From an uncultured bacterium (lineage in GTDB: Bacteria > Patescibacteriota > Gracilibacteria > Absconditabacterales > Absconditicoccaceae), in the NCBI GenBank assembly GCA_903943625.1, contig CAJAPL010000194.1:1-16540 (forward strand): DNA of 16,540 nt, written 5' to 3'. Under the pieces are notes generated by a model. The model did not search any database. It saw only the letters and a list, made by a program, of their open reading frames with translations, and was not told where the DNA came from. The stretch's first letter is position 1. Every line of letters begins with the position of its first letter. Below are positions 1-9,870 of this stretch, piece by piece. The position numbers and the translations under genes were made by a program.

Positions 1-41
1 TATTATAAATATAATAAGCATAAAGTCAAATTTATCTCTGC

Positions 42-69
42 TTGATAGCTTGCCAAAAATAAATATAAA
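42..69 (+). promoter_or_regulatory. Candidate sigma70 promoter of glyA
   Basis: TTGATA at 42-47 and TATAAA at 64-69 are separated by 16 bases, close to the TTGACA/TATAAT consensus. Transcription would start near 76, leaving a leader of about 26 bases before the glyA ATG at 102. In DNA this AT-rich chance matches are common. A TATAAT at 10-15 is an alternative without a clear -35 inside the window. Confidence 0.35.
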
Positions 70-101
70 ATTCTCAAATTTAGAACCTAAAAATCATCAC
101 A

Positions 102-1403
102 ATGAATCATATCTCCGACATAGATCCACAAATATATTCGGCAATCCTAGCCGAACAGAAAAGACAATCCCAATGAATGGAACTTATCGCGAGCGAAAAC
201 TACCAGTCTCCAGCGGTACTAGAAGCGCAATCTTCTCATTTTGCAAATAAATACAGCGAATGATTCCCTGGTAAAAGATATTATGGATGACAAGAAAATA
301 CGGACATAATAGAGCAATTGGCAATAGATAGAGCAAAATTATTATTTAAATCTGACCATGCAAATGTCCAAGCTCTAAGTGGGGCGGCGGCAAACCTATG
401 TATATATTCAGCTTTGATGAATCCTTGAGATACCATTTTGTGAATGGATTTATCACACTGATGACATCTTACTCATTGAGCACCAGTTACATTTTTTTCT
501 AAAATATTTAATTTTCAAAGATACAAAACCAAATCTGATTGATCAATCGATTTCGACCAAATTCGCAGTTTAGCAAAGGAATACAAACCCAAGGTTATTC
601 TTGCCTGATTTTCTGCATATCCTAGAGAGCTCGATTATGCGAAATTTGCAGAGATTGCAAATGACGTCTGAGCAATTTGTTTCGCTGATATTGCTCATAT
701 ATGATGATTTATAGCCGCATGAGAGCTAAACAATCCTTTTGACTACGGGTTCCAAGTTATGATGACTACTACTCACAAATCACTTAGATGACCTAGATGA
801 GCATTGATACTCAGTAAATGAAATGTTTCTAATCCACTCAAAAAGCCAGAAGATACAATAGAAAATATCCCGACTAGAATCGATAGGGCAGTATTCCCAG
901 GTATGCAAGGAGGCCCCCATATGAATACAATCTGCGCAATAGCTGTTGCGCTACAAGAAGCATCAACAAATGAATTTAAAGCTTATGCAAAACAAACCCT
1001 TTCAAACGCTCAAGTTTTAGCCGAAGAACTAAAGGCTAAAGACTACAAACTAGTGACTAATGGGACAGATAACCATATGGTAGTAATAGATTTTTCTTGA
1101 ACTGGACTAGACTGAAGAATAGCAGAAGAGATACTAGATAGAATCTGAATTTCAACTTCCAAATCTACCATCCCCGACGATCCCAACCCACCATTTAAAC
1201 CTTCATGACTCAGAATTTGAATGCAAGCTATGACTACTAGATGAGTAAAAGAATCTGATACTAAACAAATAGTGCAATTTATAGATCAAGCCATTAAATG
1301 TCATTCTGAGTGAAACGAAGAGTCCATGAATTTAAAATTAGAAAAAATCAGCTCACAAGTAAAAGAATTTTGTAAAAGCTTTCCCGTGCCTGGGATTGTA
1401 TAA
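102..1403 (+). CDS. glyA: Serine hydroxymethyltransferase
   Basis: PLP-dependent cytosolic enzyme that interconverts serine and glycine with tetrahydrofolate, supplying glycine and one-carbon units. Read with UGA=Gly it gives 433 residues, close to the usual 415-430. The N-terminal run [17 protein letters not shown], the RYYGG motif, the cofactor-site stretch GGHLTHG, and [12 protein letters not shown] carrying the PLP lysine (K226, equivalent to E. coli K229) are all clear, as are FPGMQGGPH and the C-terminal MTTRG. The ATG at 102 is chosen because it gives the canonical N terminus; TAG at 81-83 is an in-frame stop just upstream. No good Shine-Dalgarno sequence is visible. Under the standard code the gene is cut into many fragments (one of them 903-1100), all by TGA at glycine positions. 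A hairpin at 1472-1496 may end its transcript. Confidence 0.97.
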
Positions 1404-1471
1404 AAAAGTACGTTCAGGCCTGACAATCAATGTTTATATTGCATTTAGACCCAAATTTTATATATTCATCA

Positions 1472-1496
1472 TAGTCGCAAGACTAACGTTTTTTTT
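1472..1496 (+). terminator. Rho-independent terminator after glyA
   Basis: TAGTC (1472-1476), a GCAA tetraloop of GNRA type, and GACTA (1481-1485), followed by ACG and eight T residues. The stem is only 5 bp, so strength is uncertain. It lies 24 bases before gyrA, so it could instead act as a 5' leader hairpin of gyrA. The rest of the 116-base spacer has no convincing promoter; TTGCAT at 1439-1444 and TATATT at 1461-1466 is a weak possibility. Confidence 0.55.
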
Positions 1497-1519
1497 GATT
1501 TAATCTATTATCCGTTTTG

Positions 1520-4081
1520 ATGCCAGAAAAAGATAAGAGTTTGTTCTCATGAACAATCAACCTACATCCGATAGAGAAGGAAATAACCCAATCCTATATC
1601 GATTATGCAATGTCAGTAATCGTTGCTCGTGCATTGCCAGATACGAGAGATTGATTTAAACCAGTTCTCAGAAGGATACTTTTTGCTATGTACCAAATGA
1701 ATAATTTTCATAATCAGAAGCATAAAAAATCAGCTAGAATAGTTTGAGAGGTAATGTGAAAATATCATCCTCACTGAGATAGTAGTATTTATGAAGCAAT
1801 GGTGCGTATCGCCCAACCATGGTCGCTTAGATATCCATTGGTAGATTGACAGGGAAACTTTTGATCTATAGATTGAGATTCGGCAGCTGCGATGAGGTAT
1901 ACAGAAGCTAGATTGACAGAAATAGCAGAAGAAATGCTATCTGATATAGAACAGGACACAATAGATCGAGCAGAAAATTTTGATTGATCTCTCAAAGAAC
2001 CTCGTACATTACCTACCAAATTCCCCAATCACCTTTGTAATGGGACGATGTGAATCGCTGTCGGTATGGCGACCAATATGGCTCCACACAATTTAAATGA
2101 AGTTTTGGATGCGGCTCTACTTTTATTAAAAAAAGAATGAAAACCCAAAAAAGACTGAAGCTTAACTGAGATTAGTATCGACGAAATAATGGAAATTATA
2201 CAATGACCTGATTTCCCTACTTGATGAACTATTTATGACTCCAATAATATCAAGGAAGTTTATAAAAGATGAAAATGATGAATAGTTATGCGTTGAAAAA
2301 CACATGTAGAAGATAGTCATTGATGACAGATAATAGTAATAGAAGAAATACCTTACTTGGTTAATAAATCTTGATTGGTTGCAAAAATATGAGAATTGGT
2401 GGTAGATAAAAAAATTGACTGAATAGTAGATATCAGAGATGAAAGTAACAAAAACAAGATTAGAATAGCTATCTATCTTAGAAAATGAATCGATGCTGAT
2501 GGTATCTTGGTACAACTATACAAATCCACAGATCTACAGTGTAATTTCAACCTAAATAATGTTACTCTTGTAGAAAGCTGAATACAACCAAGATTATTGA
2601 ATATCAAAGATTTGCTTATGGAGTATGTGGTATTTAGAAGACAGGTTATTTATCGTAGATCAGTATTTCAGTTGAATAAGGCAAAAGATAGATTGCATAT
2701 CTTAGAATGACTCAAAAAAGCTATAGATATAATCGATGAAGTAATAGATACAATTAAGAAATCTCAAACAAAGGCAGACGCCAAGCAAAATCTGATAGAT
2801 AAGTTTGAGTTCTCTCAAGCACAAGCTGAGTATATTTTGCTTATGAGGTTACAATCGCTTGTAGGACTAGAGATACAAAAAATAGTTGAAGAAATAGAAG
2901 AGAAGAAGAAGCTTATAGAATACCTAGAGGGAATTATAAATGATGCAGTAAAACTAGACTGAGTCGTTGAAGACGAATTTAAATATATGAAAAAGAAATA
3001 TGGAGATCCTAGAAAAACTGAGGTTTCAAATGATCTTAGTGTTTACAACATAGCTGGTAGCTTAAAAGCATTCAAAGATGCTGCAGATAGAGTAAAAGAA
3101 GACGCAATAGTTTGGATATGAAACGACTATTCAATAAGAGTTTTGTATCAATCTAGGATATTAGCAACACCAGACGAAACACTAGAACTAATCTATACTC
3201 ACAATCAAGACAAGCTTATAGTAATTACAGACATTTGAGAACTTGTGGTTCAAAGATTAAAAGATTTATGACAATTCACAATGGCTAAACCATCGTTGAA
3301 TATAAATCAACATTTTTGACTAAAATGAAAAATAGTATTTGCCAAAACACTACATTATGACTACGAAAATTTGGTATTATTTACAAATTTAAATAGCATC
3401 AAAAAAATTAAAAAAGAATTAGTGCTTTCATTCAAAAAATTTCCTACAAAGATTATGAATCTTGCGGATAAAGAAAAAATACTAGCTGTAGAAGCAGTTA
3501 ACCCATGAAACAACATATGTATATTATCTCAACAGTGATGGATGAATATATTCAAAAGCGATGATATTAGGCCTATGTGAAAAACAGCATGATGAGTAAA
3601 AGCTATTGAACTACAAGAATGAGATAAAGTGGCAAACATGTTCTTGCATAAAGGTGAGCCATTTATTCTGATCCATTCCAAGAAAGATTGAAAATTATTA
3701 AATTTGGAAGATCTTAGAATATGGAAAAGAGCTAGAAAATGAATGATAGTAATGACCGGTAATTCAAAACTAGAATGAGGAATCAGTATTATAGAATGAG
3801 CTATTAGAATAAGATATCCAGATTGAGAAATTAAAACATTGCATTCAAACGATATTCGTCTTGATGAACCAGAGACACCATTGCATAAAATGGTAGATAA
3901 AGAAATAGACATTATCTACAGGCCTTGGGAAGAGAAAGATGAAAATATGAAATACAAAGAAGATAGAAAAAGAGTGCAGAAGGAAGAAGAAAGATTAAAT
4001 AAACAGCAATCTCTTATAGAAGAGCTAGATTGAGAGGCTGAAATAGAACATGATGACAAAGAAGTAAACGAAACCGAATAA
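1520..4081 (+). CDS. gyrA: Type IIA DNA topoisomerase subunit A (gyrase A, possibly ParC)
   Basis: Breakage-reunion subunit of DNA gyrase or topoisomerase IV; it cuts and rejoins both DNA strands through a tyrosine ester, working with GyrB/ParE. The 853 residues match GyrA length. The N-terminal domain has [20 protein letters not shown], the HPHGD motif and [10 protein letters not shown] with catalytic Y127 (E. coli GyrA Y122), then EIPYLVNKS and a long coiled-coil arm. The C-terminal half looks like the beta-pinwheel that wraps DNA, including RPMGKTAGGVKAI. I do not see an intact QRRGGKG GyrA box, so ParC cannot be excluded; the gyrA symbol is a best guess. The acidic and lysine-rich tail (about residues 805-853) is poorly conserved. 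Many conserved glycines are UGA codons. HtrA follows after 43 bases, possibly on the same transcript. Confidence 0.93.
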
Positions 4082-4124
4082 AAAAATACACGCATATCCA
4101 AATATTTTACTTTTGAGATCTTTC

Positions 4125-5297
4125 ATGTCACAAAAAAAAATAATAACTTTTTCATTAAGCTGACTTTTATTTATGATTATTTGATTCATATTGGCCTATG
4201 TCGTTTTCGATTTGAGATTGATAAACTTCAAGAAAGATATAATGCAATCCATCCAATCAAATAACATAATAGGACTCCCAGGGGTGGATAACCAATCAGA
4301 TTTGTGAAATCTTGAAAAAAAAATAACAAGCAATATCCAAAACATTAAACAATCTATCGTGCATATTGTCGGTGTTCAAACAATAGGGGGATATCTAAAT
4401 AATTCATGAATTTTATTAAACAGTGGGATTGTACAGAATCAGAAAGTAGAGATATGATGAGGAAACTGAATAGTGATTAGTGACGATTGATTTATAATCA
4501 CCAACAAACATGTAGTTATCCAGCCAAATATGGAGTATAAAATTATAGATTTTTGGTGAAATGTTTATAAGTTGGACAAGATATGGTTAGACAGCAATAG
4601 TGATTTCGCTATCATAAAAATAAGAAATCAGGATTGAAACAATGCCAAAGATATGGTCCCTGCTAGTATTATATCATCAAAAACGAATATACAAGTAGGG
4701 CAGTGGGTATTTGCTATATGAAACACATCTCCAGAAAATATCAACACAGTTACAATGTGAATAATAAGTGCCAAAAATAAGAAAATATGATGAAGTAAAA
4801 ACATCATCTGATTGTACCAAACTGATGCTGCATTATATCCATGAAATAGCTGAGGTCCCTTAATAAACACAAACTGAGAAATCGTGGGAATTTGTACAGC
4901 CACCAATAATCTAGAGCAGCAAATATCATATGTGTTGCCTATAACAAAGGAATTTATAAACTGGATGTTCACTAGCATACAAAAGAACTGAAAAATATCT
5001 TATCCTTCATTTTGATTCAATTTCATAGAAATCAATGCTATAAACAAGGAACAACTAAATGCATATACAAATAACTGAATTTCCATAACAGAAGTAATGA
5101 ATGATTCAGAGGCCGCTAGGCAATGAATAAAGGTTTGAGATATCATTACATGAATAAATGGGAATGAAATCAATAACGATACTCCTTTTTTATATCAGCT
5201 ATATTGATATAAATTTTGAGATAAGATTGTCCTAAACATACAGAGATGATCAAAAAAACTTGATATAGATGCGTTTTTAGGGGAAAATAGCCAATAA
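4125..5297 (+). CDS. htrA: HtrA/DegP-family membrane-anchored serine protease with PDZ domain
   Basis: Envelope quality-control protease that degrades or holds misfolded exported proteins. The 390 residues consist of a short basic N terminus, one hydrophobic segment at about 8-30 that acts as signal anchor, a linker, a trypsin-like domain, and one C-terminal PDZ domain (about 300-390). The catalytic triad is readable: H129 in ITNKHVV, D160 in NSDFAII and S242 in PGNSGGPL. Two glycines of this oxyanion loop (G240 and G243) are UGA codons, strong evidence for the recoded reading. The PDZ part contains ARQGIKVGDIITGINGNEI. Start: first ATG after the gyrA stop; the frame stays open upstream (TTG at 4114 possible), but the ATG places the hydrophobic segment sensibly. 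A hairpin with a T run follows at 5346. Confidence 0.94.
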
Positions 5298-5345
5298 ACA
5301 TATATTTCTTATTAAAATAGATTAATGTAAAGATAACTTTCTCAT

Positions 5346-5380
5346 CTATTGGCCCAAAAGTTGAAACAATAGTTTTTTTT
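5346..5380 (+). terminator. Rho-independent terminator after htrA
   Basis: CTATTG (5346-5351) pairs with CAATAG (5367-5372) across a 15-base loop and is followed directly by eight T residues. The position 48 bases after the htrA stop and before the next gene fits an intrinsic terminator. The stem is AT-rich. Confidence 0.6.
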
Positions 5381-5423
5381 GAATATTATTAAACTAACAG
5401 ATTTTATAAGATAATATTGATTT

Positions 5424-6059
5424 ATGAATTATGTCCCTCAATCCTTGGTAGATGAAATAGAACAGCTTAAGGATTTATGAAAGTTTGATGATGCAATCAA
5501 GAAAATTAACAGTATCCTATTCAAGGATCCCAGTAATGAAGAAGCATTGCTACAAGTAGCAGATATACAATATAGAAGAGGAGAAATATCCAAGGCTGGT
5601 AAGGCGATAGATTTTTTAAACGCAAAGAGAAAAAACGAAGACCCATTGGGATTATATATCAAATGAATCCTTGAAATGGAAAAAAATCATCGATTAGAAG
5701 CTAAAAAATATCTACAAAAAGCCCTGGAACTTACACATGCAGAGAATCATGAGATTATGAGATGTTATGGTTTATGCGAATATCGGTATGGCAATAGAGA
5801 GAAGTGATTAGGCCTACTAAAAGATTCTTTCAGCCTAAACAATAAAGATGCTGAGGTAATTTATAATCTGATTGAGCTATATATATTGGAACATAAATAT
5901 GCAAAGGCAAAAAGCATGATAGATTATTATCACAGGAATCATGAAAAATTGCAGACAATAGACAAAGAAATTTCTTACTATGATAAGAAAGTTTCACTAT
6001 TAGAAAGATTTGTAAAGACACAAACAATTTTTAATATAACAAAGGATCAATTTAAATAA
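5424..6059 (+). CDS. Tetratricopeptide-repeat-like protein
   Basis: A soluble protein of 211 residues without signal peptide or membrane segment. It is built of amphipathic helix pairs typical of TPR/Sel1-type scaffolds: for example LKDLGKFDDAIKKINSIL near the N terminus, LQVADIQYRRGEISKAGKAI, and EAKKYLQKALELTHAENHEI with the A-x-x-Y/L-x-x-A spacing of TPR units. I count about five helical-hairpin units. TPR proteins bind other proteins, so an adaptor role is likely, but the partner is not visible. The next gene encodes an FtsX-like protein only 11 bases downstream, so a link to division or to an FtsEX complex is possible, as inference only. The start ATG follows a TATAAG at 5405-5410 by 13 bases, so the leader would be very short. 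Confidence 0.8.
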
Positions 6060-6070
6060 TAAACAAAATT

Positions 6071-7015
6071 ATGACAATGAAACACATGTCCAAACTCACA
6101 AAACACGAAGTAAATTCTATATTCAAGATTTATTGAAAAGAATTATTTGGAGTTTGATTTTTGATTTGATTCCTTTTGTTTTTACTGAATATCTTTTTAT
6201 GAGCATCTATATATACTTCCAATTTATCAGACACATTAAAGGATAAACTAGGTATATATTTTTATATAAGAGATATCCCCTGAGAAGAAAATGCTACCTA
6301 CAAAAAAATAATCACATTAAAAGAAGATTTGGAAAAACAAGGTCTTAGCGTCGTATTTTCATCCAAAGAAGACGCCTTCAAATTTCTTGAAAAAAGAGTC
6401 CCAGAGCTGATAACTAATCTAAAAAAGTTTGACATAAAAAACCCATTACCAGCAACATTATATGTTATGTTTCAGAACGACAATCAATATGAATCGCTTA
6501 AAACATCCATACTAAAATACAAAGAAATAATATTAAACATAAAAGATATAGATCAGTGAAGTACGTTAAAACAGCAGGAAAACAGGATCCTAAACATAAT
6601 AAATATTACAAATTTTATAAGAATATTATCCTATGTTTTGATAGTAGTGCTATGATTGATTATACTGGCCTTCTTATTGTTCCTAGTAAATAGCATATTC
6701 AACACTTTCCATACAGACTTATCAATAAAGAAAATACTATGAGCGACAACAAATCAGATAAAGGAAAGTTTTTTGTGGGTATTATTGGTAGTAATCGGCA
6801 TGGCATTCTTAGTCAATATCGTCCTATTATGAATCAGTGTATATGTAACTTGATTTTATCTCAATAAATTATTTGAATTTAGCCTAGCTGCTTACGTGGC
6901 TAGCAATATATTTACAATAATCATAGTTTTGATAATAGAAATAGCTATTGCAGTTTGAGTATCATTCTACAGCTCATCGCTACTTATAAAAACTCTCAAT
7001 GAAAGATTACATTAA
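6071..7015 (+). CDS. ftsX: FtsX-like cell division membrane protein
   Basis: FtsX pairs with the ATPase FtsE to control peptidoglycan hydrolases at the division site. The 314 residues (typical about 300) have the FtsX layout: cytoplasmic N terminus, first membrane segment at about 24-46, an external domain of about 150 residues starting LKDKLGIYFYIRD, then three membrane segments in the C-terminal third. Between the second and third segments is LSIKKILGATTNQIKESF, matching the FtsX/MacB-type coupling loop I-x-x-L-G-A-T. The second half of the external domain resembles the FtsX pattern PLPATLYV. The ATG at 6071 lies 11 bases after the TPR gene; further ATGs at 6077 and 6086 are possible starts. 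No ftsE is present in the window, although ftsE usually sits directly upstream. Confidence 0.9.
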
Positions 7016-7028
7016 AAACAAACATATC

Positions 7029-7060
7029 AAAAAAAGACGCCAATCCAAGGGTCTTTTTTT
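7029..7060. terminator. Bidirectional terminator between ftsX and rplA
   Basis: AAAAAAAGAC (7029-7038) and GTCTTTTTTT (7051-7060) are a perfect 10-base inverted repeat around a 12-base loop. The A run and T run make it usable from both strands, and it lies exactly between two convergent genes: 13 bases after the ftsX stop and 19 bases after the rplA stop on the other strand. Confidence 0.85.
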
Positions 7061-7079
7061 GTAATAATATTTTATTAAA

Positions 7080-7757
7080 CTAACATATAATTTGTACTCA
7101 AGGACTCATACTAGTAGATAGTACAATCTTTTTTATCAATTTTCATTTTACTCAAGCTGGTTTATTATCTTCTACAGCTTTTATAAAAGAAGTTATATTC
7201 TCTTCTATCTTTATACTATCAAAAGATAGTTTACCAATACCTGCGTGTATGTTTCATGTTTTATCGAGCCTAAATTCTATTTTTCATTTCTTAATTTCCT
7301 GTACGGTCTGAGCTATGTTTGGCGTTACAGTGCCAGCTTTGGGACTGGGCATTAGTCATTTTGGCCCAAGTTGTTTAGCAACGACAACAAGATCTCTGAT
7401 GCTATCGGGGGTAGTAACTAGTATATCAAAATCAAACTTATTATTCTTGATATCGTTAAGTAATGTTTCGTGTCATACTACATCGGCTCATGATTTTTTT
7501 GCTTCATCCAATTTATCATCTGAAACAAAAACAGCCACTCTCTTGGTTTTTCAAGTACCATGTGGCAAAATAGTTGTAGCTCTGATTATCTGATCATTGT
7601 ACTTTGGATTAGCATTTGTTTTAATAGCGATTTCCACACTCGGATCAAATTTTGTAATGTTGACTTTTTTTAATAGTTCTACTGCTTCCTGCACAGGATA
7701 AAGTTTCATTGAGTCTACATGTTTTCTTGACTCTTCATACTTTTTTCAATGATTCAT
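7080..7757 (-). CDS. rplA: 50S ribosomal protein L1
   Basis: L1 binds 23S rRNA at the mobile L1 stalk, helps release deacylated tRNA, and represses its own operon in many bacteria. The 225 residues (typical 229-235) include LYPVQEAVELLKKVN, SVEIAIKTNANPKYNDQIIR, TTILPHGTGK, and the L1 signature KQLGPKGLMPSPKAGTVT. The last third has the usual KIEFRLDKTGNIHAGIGKLSF. The glycines of PAGVKGK and MSPG are UGA codons. It stops at a TAG and shares a terminator with the convergent ftsX. The start ATG at 7757 gives the expected N terminus; no Shine-Dalgarno sequence is visible. The spacer to rplK (77 bases) contains a hairpin described separately. Confidence 0.97.
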
Positions 7758-7781
7758 TTTTAAATAATATAATATATAAAA

Positions 7782-7809
7782 GTGGTCCACGAACATAAGG
7801 TTCTCCCAC
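7782..7809 (-). promoter_or_regulatory. Hairpin in the rplK-rplA spacer, candidate L1 autoregulatory site
   Basis: On the transcript this folds as an outer stem GTGG/CCAC (7806-7809 with 7782-7785), an inner stem GAAC/GTTC (7800-7803 with 7791-7794), and an asymmetric internal loop of 2 and 5 bases between them. Two short helices around an asymmetric internal loop is the general shape of L1 binding sites on 23S rRNA and on L11-L1 operon mRNA. It lies 25 bases before the rplA start with no T run, so a terminator is unlikely. The assignment to L1 is inference. Confidence 0.4.
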
Positions 7810-7834
7810 ATTAACAACTAGTTATTGATTTTTT

Positions 7835-8275
7835 TTATTCTATTTCCACTCACATATTTTTTGCAGTTCCAGAAATAATTTTGATAGCTCATGCTACATC
7901 ATTTGCATTCATATCATCTTTTTTCATTTCTACAATTTCTTCCAAATCTTTTTTACTAAGTTTTCATATCTTCGTTTTATTTGGTTCTCATGATCAAGCT
8001 TTTTGAGCTATTTTCCACAAAATAAGATTGGATGTCACTGGAGATCATATATCCAAAGTGAAAGTCCTATCTGCATAGACAGTTACTTTTACTTTTACTT
8101 TAACATCAAAACCACCAAACTGTTTCATATAATCTGCTGTTTTTTCATTAAACTCTTTTATAAATTGTCAGATATTAACTCAGTTTGCTCAAAGCATAGG
8201 TCAAAGTGGAGGAGCGGGTTGAGCTTTCCCTGCAGGTATCTCCAAATTCAATACATTCATAATTTTTCAAGCCAT
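7835..8275 (-). CDS. rplK: 50S ribosomal protein L11
   Basis: L11 forms the base of the ribosomal GTPase-associated centre with 23S rRNA and takes part in factor binding and stringent signalling. The 146 residues match the family (about 141). The N-terminal domain shows [34 protein letters not shown], a textbook L11 signature broken here only by the reading of four glycines from UGA codons. The C-terminal rRNA-binding domain follows with LEEIVEMKKDDMNANDV, GAIKIISGTAKNMGVEIE. The start ATG at 8275 lies 12 bases after the stop of the inserted membrane-anchored gene, so the two are almost certainly cotranscribed. Confidence 0.98.
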
Positions 8276-8287
8276 TTTCGTAATATA

Positions 8288-8986
8288 TTAATCAATAAAT
8301 AAACTTTGTAAATAGGTCTTAACCTTATAATATAATTTATAATCAACCTGTAGTAACCAGGCATCCTTATCTATATAAACCAACATTAACACTATTTTAT
8401 TTTTATATTCTGGTAGATTTATAAACATCACCTTATCTCCAAATAACTTATTCTTTAGTATCTCTTGTTCTGTGTTAATCGTGTATACATTTCATCATAG
8501 TTTTCTTGCGATACTTATGACATCGTACTTAAAGTCTCACAGATAAATATAATAAATTCAATTTTTATCTTCCAATACATATTTATATGCGATTCATAAT
8601 TTCTCTATAGACTCCAATATCCCATAAAATAGATTGGTTCAAGATAGATATTTGATTTCACTAGATAGTTTTTCATCACCAGTTTTATTTAAGACACCTC
8701 AGGTAATCTGTTTGATATTTCAAGAAGTAGTATTCCCCGTAACGATATTGTATTTAATCCCCCCAGATCCATCTTCGTTTATTTTACTAAATCCCAAGGA
8801 TCATATTAGTTGTTTTTCATTACCATTTTTCACATAAATCTTTGTTGAATTATCAGAATCATCTATTCAGGATTTGTTCATCAGTTTTATTCACTTCACT
8901 TGATAGAACAGTGCGTATACGACCAAAAGAGATAGAAACAAAACAATCGTTGATAATCTTAATATTCTTCTTTCTAGCTGATGCAT
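8288..8986 (-). CDS. Unrecognised membrane-anchored protein between nusG and rplK
   Basis: I do not recognise this 232-residue protein. It begins with a short basic stretch (MHQLERRILR), then a hydrophobic segment at about residues 9-29 (LSTIVLFLSLLVVYALFYQV), consistent with a single N-terminal membrane anchor or uncleaved signal, leaving roughly 200 residues probably outside the cytoplasm. The remainder is rich in Lys, Asn, Ile and Tyr with alternating hydrophobic residues that suggest beta structure (for example YKYVLEDKNGIYYIYLGDFKYDVISIARKL). No catalytic motif or cysteine pair is evident. It lies 25 bases after the nusG stop and 12 bases before rplK, in the middle of a cluster that is normally uninterrupted, so it should be expressed at ribosomal-protein levels. 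Glycines are largely UGA, as in its neighbours, so recent acquisition from a standard-code source is unlikely. Confidence 0.85.
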
Positions 8987-9011
8987 ATTATCTCGTTTGG
9001 ATAAAATCGTA

Positions 9012-9593
9012 CTAATTCAACAACTCTATTTTATCAACATCAACAACCACTGGGGTCAATCTTCAAAGCATTTCTATGTTCACAATCACAGTTCATTTTT
9101 CCGAATCAACATCTCTTATAATTCATTTCATTCATTTAAAATCTCATGTTTTTAACAATACCACATCACCTTTTTTATATGGTATGATAAGCTCAGATCT
9201 TTCTTGAGATTTCAATATCTGTTCCATCATAGATGTATATTCTTGATCTGTTAGTGGTACTGGACGAGTTTCTGCTCCTACAATCAATCTTACTCAAGGA
9301 GTATTCCTGACTATGTACCATATTTTATCATTCATTTTGGATTTGATGAATACATATCATGGGTATAGCTTTTTTTGCTTTATGACCTTTTCTCACTTTT
9401 TCATAGATGTCTCATTAATCATTGGGCATATGTAATCCAATACATCTTCAACTAATCATTGCTTATTTACCCTTTCTCTTAAGTTTTCTATGACTAAGGA
9501 TTCTTGTCAGGAAACAACACTCAAAACATATCGTTTAAAAGAATTGTCTTCTATTTGTTTTTTGATTTCGACGGTATTTATATCTTTTTGCAT
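9012..9593 (-). CDS. nusG: Transcription termination/antitermination factor NusG
   Basis: NusG binds the RNA polymerase clamp, affects pausing and termination, and couples transcription to ribosomes or Rho. The 193 residues fit the family (about 180). The NGN domain covers about residues 18-125: FKRYVLSVVSGQESLVIENL, then KLYPGYVFIKSKMND and WYIVRNTPGVRLIVG. The KOW domain is at about 140-193: IIPYKKGDVVLLKTGDFKGM, GIIRDVDSEKGTVIVNIEML and GRLTPVVVDVDKIELL. The usual Trp at the start of the NGN domain is Tyr here. It starts 23 bases after secE, in the conserved secE-nusG order, and ends with TAG. Confidence 0.97.
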
Positions 9594-9616
9594 AAGAAGA
9601 TTTTACTTAATAAAGA

Positions 9617-9799
9617 CTATGACATGCTACTATAAAAAAGTTTATATATAGATGAAAAAACAGTGTCGGTTAAAATAAAATAAGCTCAAGCAATTATTAC
9701 CAATCAGAAAATAGCAATAGTCAAAGTGATATATTGTTTTTTATCTGGACGCTTCAACTTTTTAACAGTTTCCAAGCTGTCATAAATAAATTTCATCAT
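9617..9799 (-). CDS. secE: Preprotein translocase subunit SecE
   Basis: SecE clamps the SecY channel in the plasma membrane. At 60 residues this is the short, one-helix form common in most bacteria. An amphipathic cytoplasmic helix, KFIYDSLETVKKLKRPDKKQ, matches the SecE consensus in which the segment lies along the membrane surface; the membrane helix follows at about residues 24-44 (ITLTIAIFGLVIIAGAYFIL). The two glycines of the helix are UGA codons, so the gene is invisible under the standard code. Two adjacent ATGs (9799 and 9796) could be used; the first is annotated. The location directly before nusG is the usual one. No rpmG or tRNA-Trp, often found upstream in other bacteria, is seen here. 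Confidence 0.93.
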
Positions 9800-9831
9800 A
9801 ATAAAAAAAATTACACAAATAAAGTCCATTA

Positions 9832-9859
9832 CTTTTACAAATCCGGTGCCTATTTTCAA
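9832..9859 (-). promoter_or_regulatory. Candidate promoter of the secE-nusG-rplKA operon
   Basis: On the minus strand TTGAAA (9859-9854) is followed after 16 bases by TAAAAG (9837-9832). The -35 matches 5 of 6 consensus bases and the -10 matches 4 of 6. A start near 9825 would leave a leader of about 26 bases. It lies in the only gap between the upstream hairpin repeat and secE, where a promoter is expected. Confidence 0.35.
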
Positions 9860-9870
9860 GGGGAATTGTG

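Noticed and set aside
903..1100. Short standard-code frame within glyA as a separate gene
   Set aside because: It is in frame with SHMT and bounded by TGA codons that encode glycine; it is an internal piece of glyA.
3529..3912. Minus-strand open frame of 127 codons under gyrA
   Set aside because: It is antisense to a clearly coding C-terminal region of gyrA and has no family-like features.
5387..7085. Repeated string TTATTAAACTAACA after the htrA terminator and at the rplA stop
   Set aside because: Only 14 AT-rich bases are shared and the contexts differ (upstream of a gene versus end of a minus-strand gene), so chance is likely.
7315..7593. Plus-strand open frame of 92 codons
   Set aside because: It is the complement of rplA, whose conserved L1 signature lies on the minus strand.
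9800..9870. rpmG or tRNA-Trp upstream of secE
   Set aside because: Neither a cloverleaf with CCA-type ends nor an L33-like peptide can be found on either strand there.
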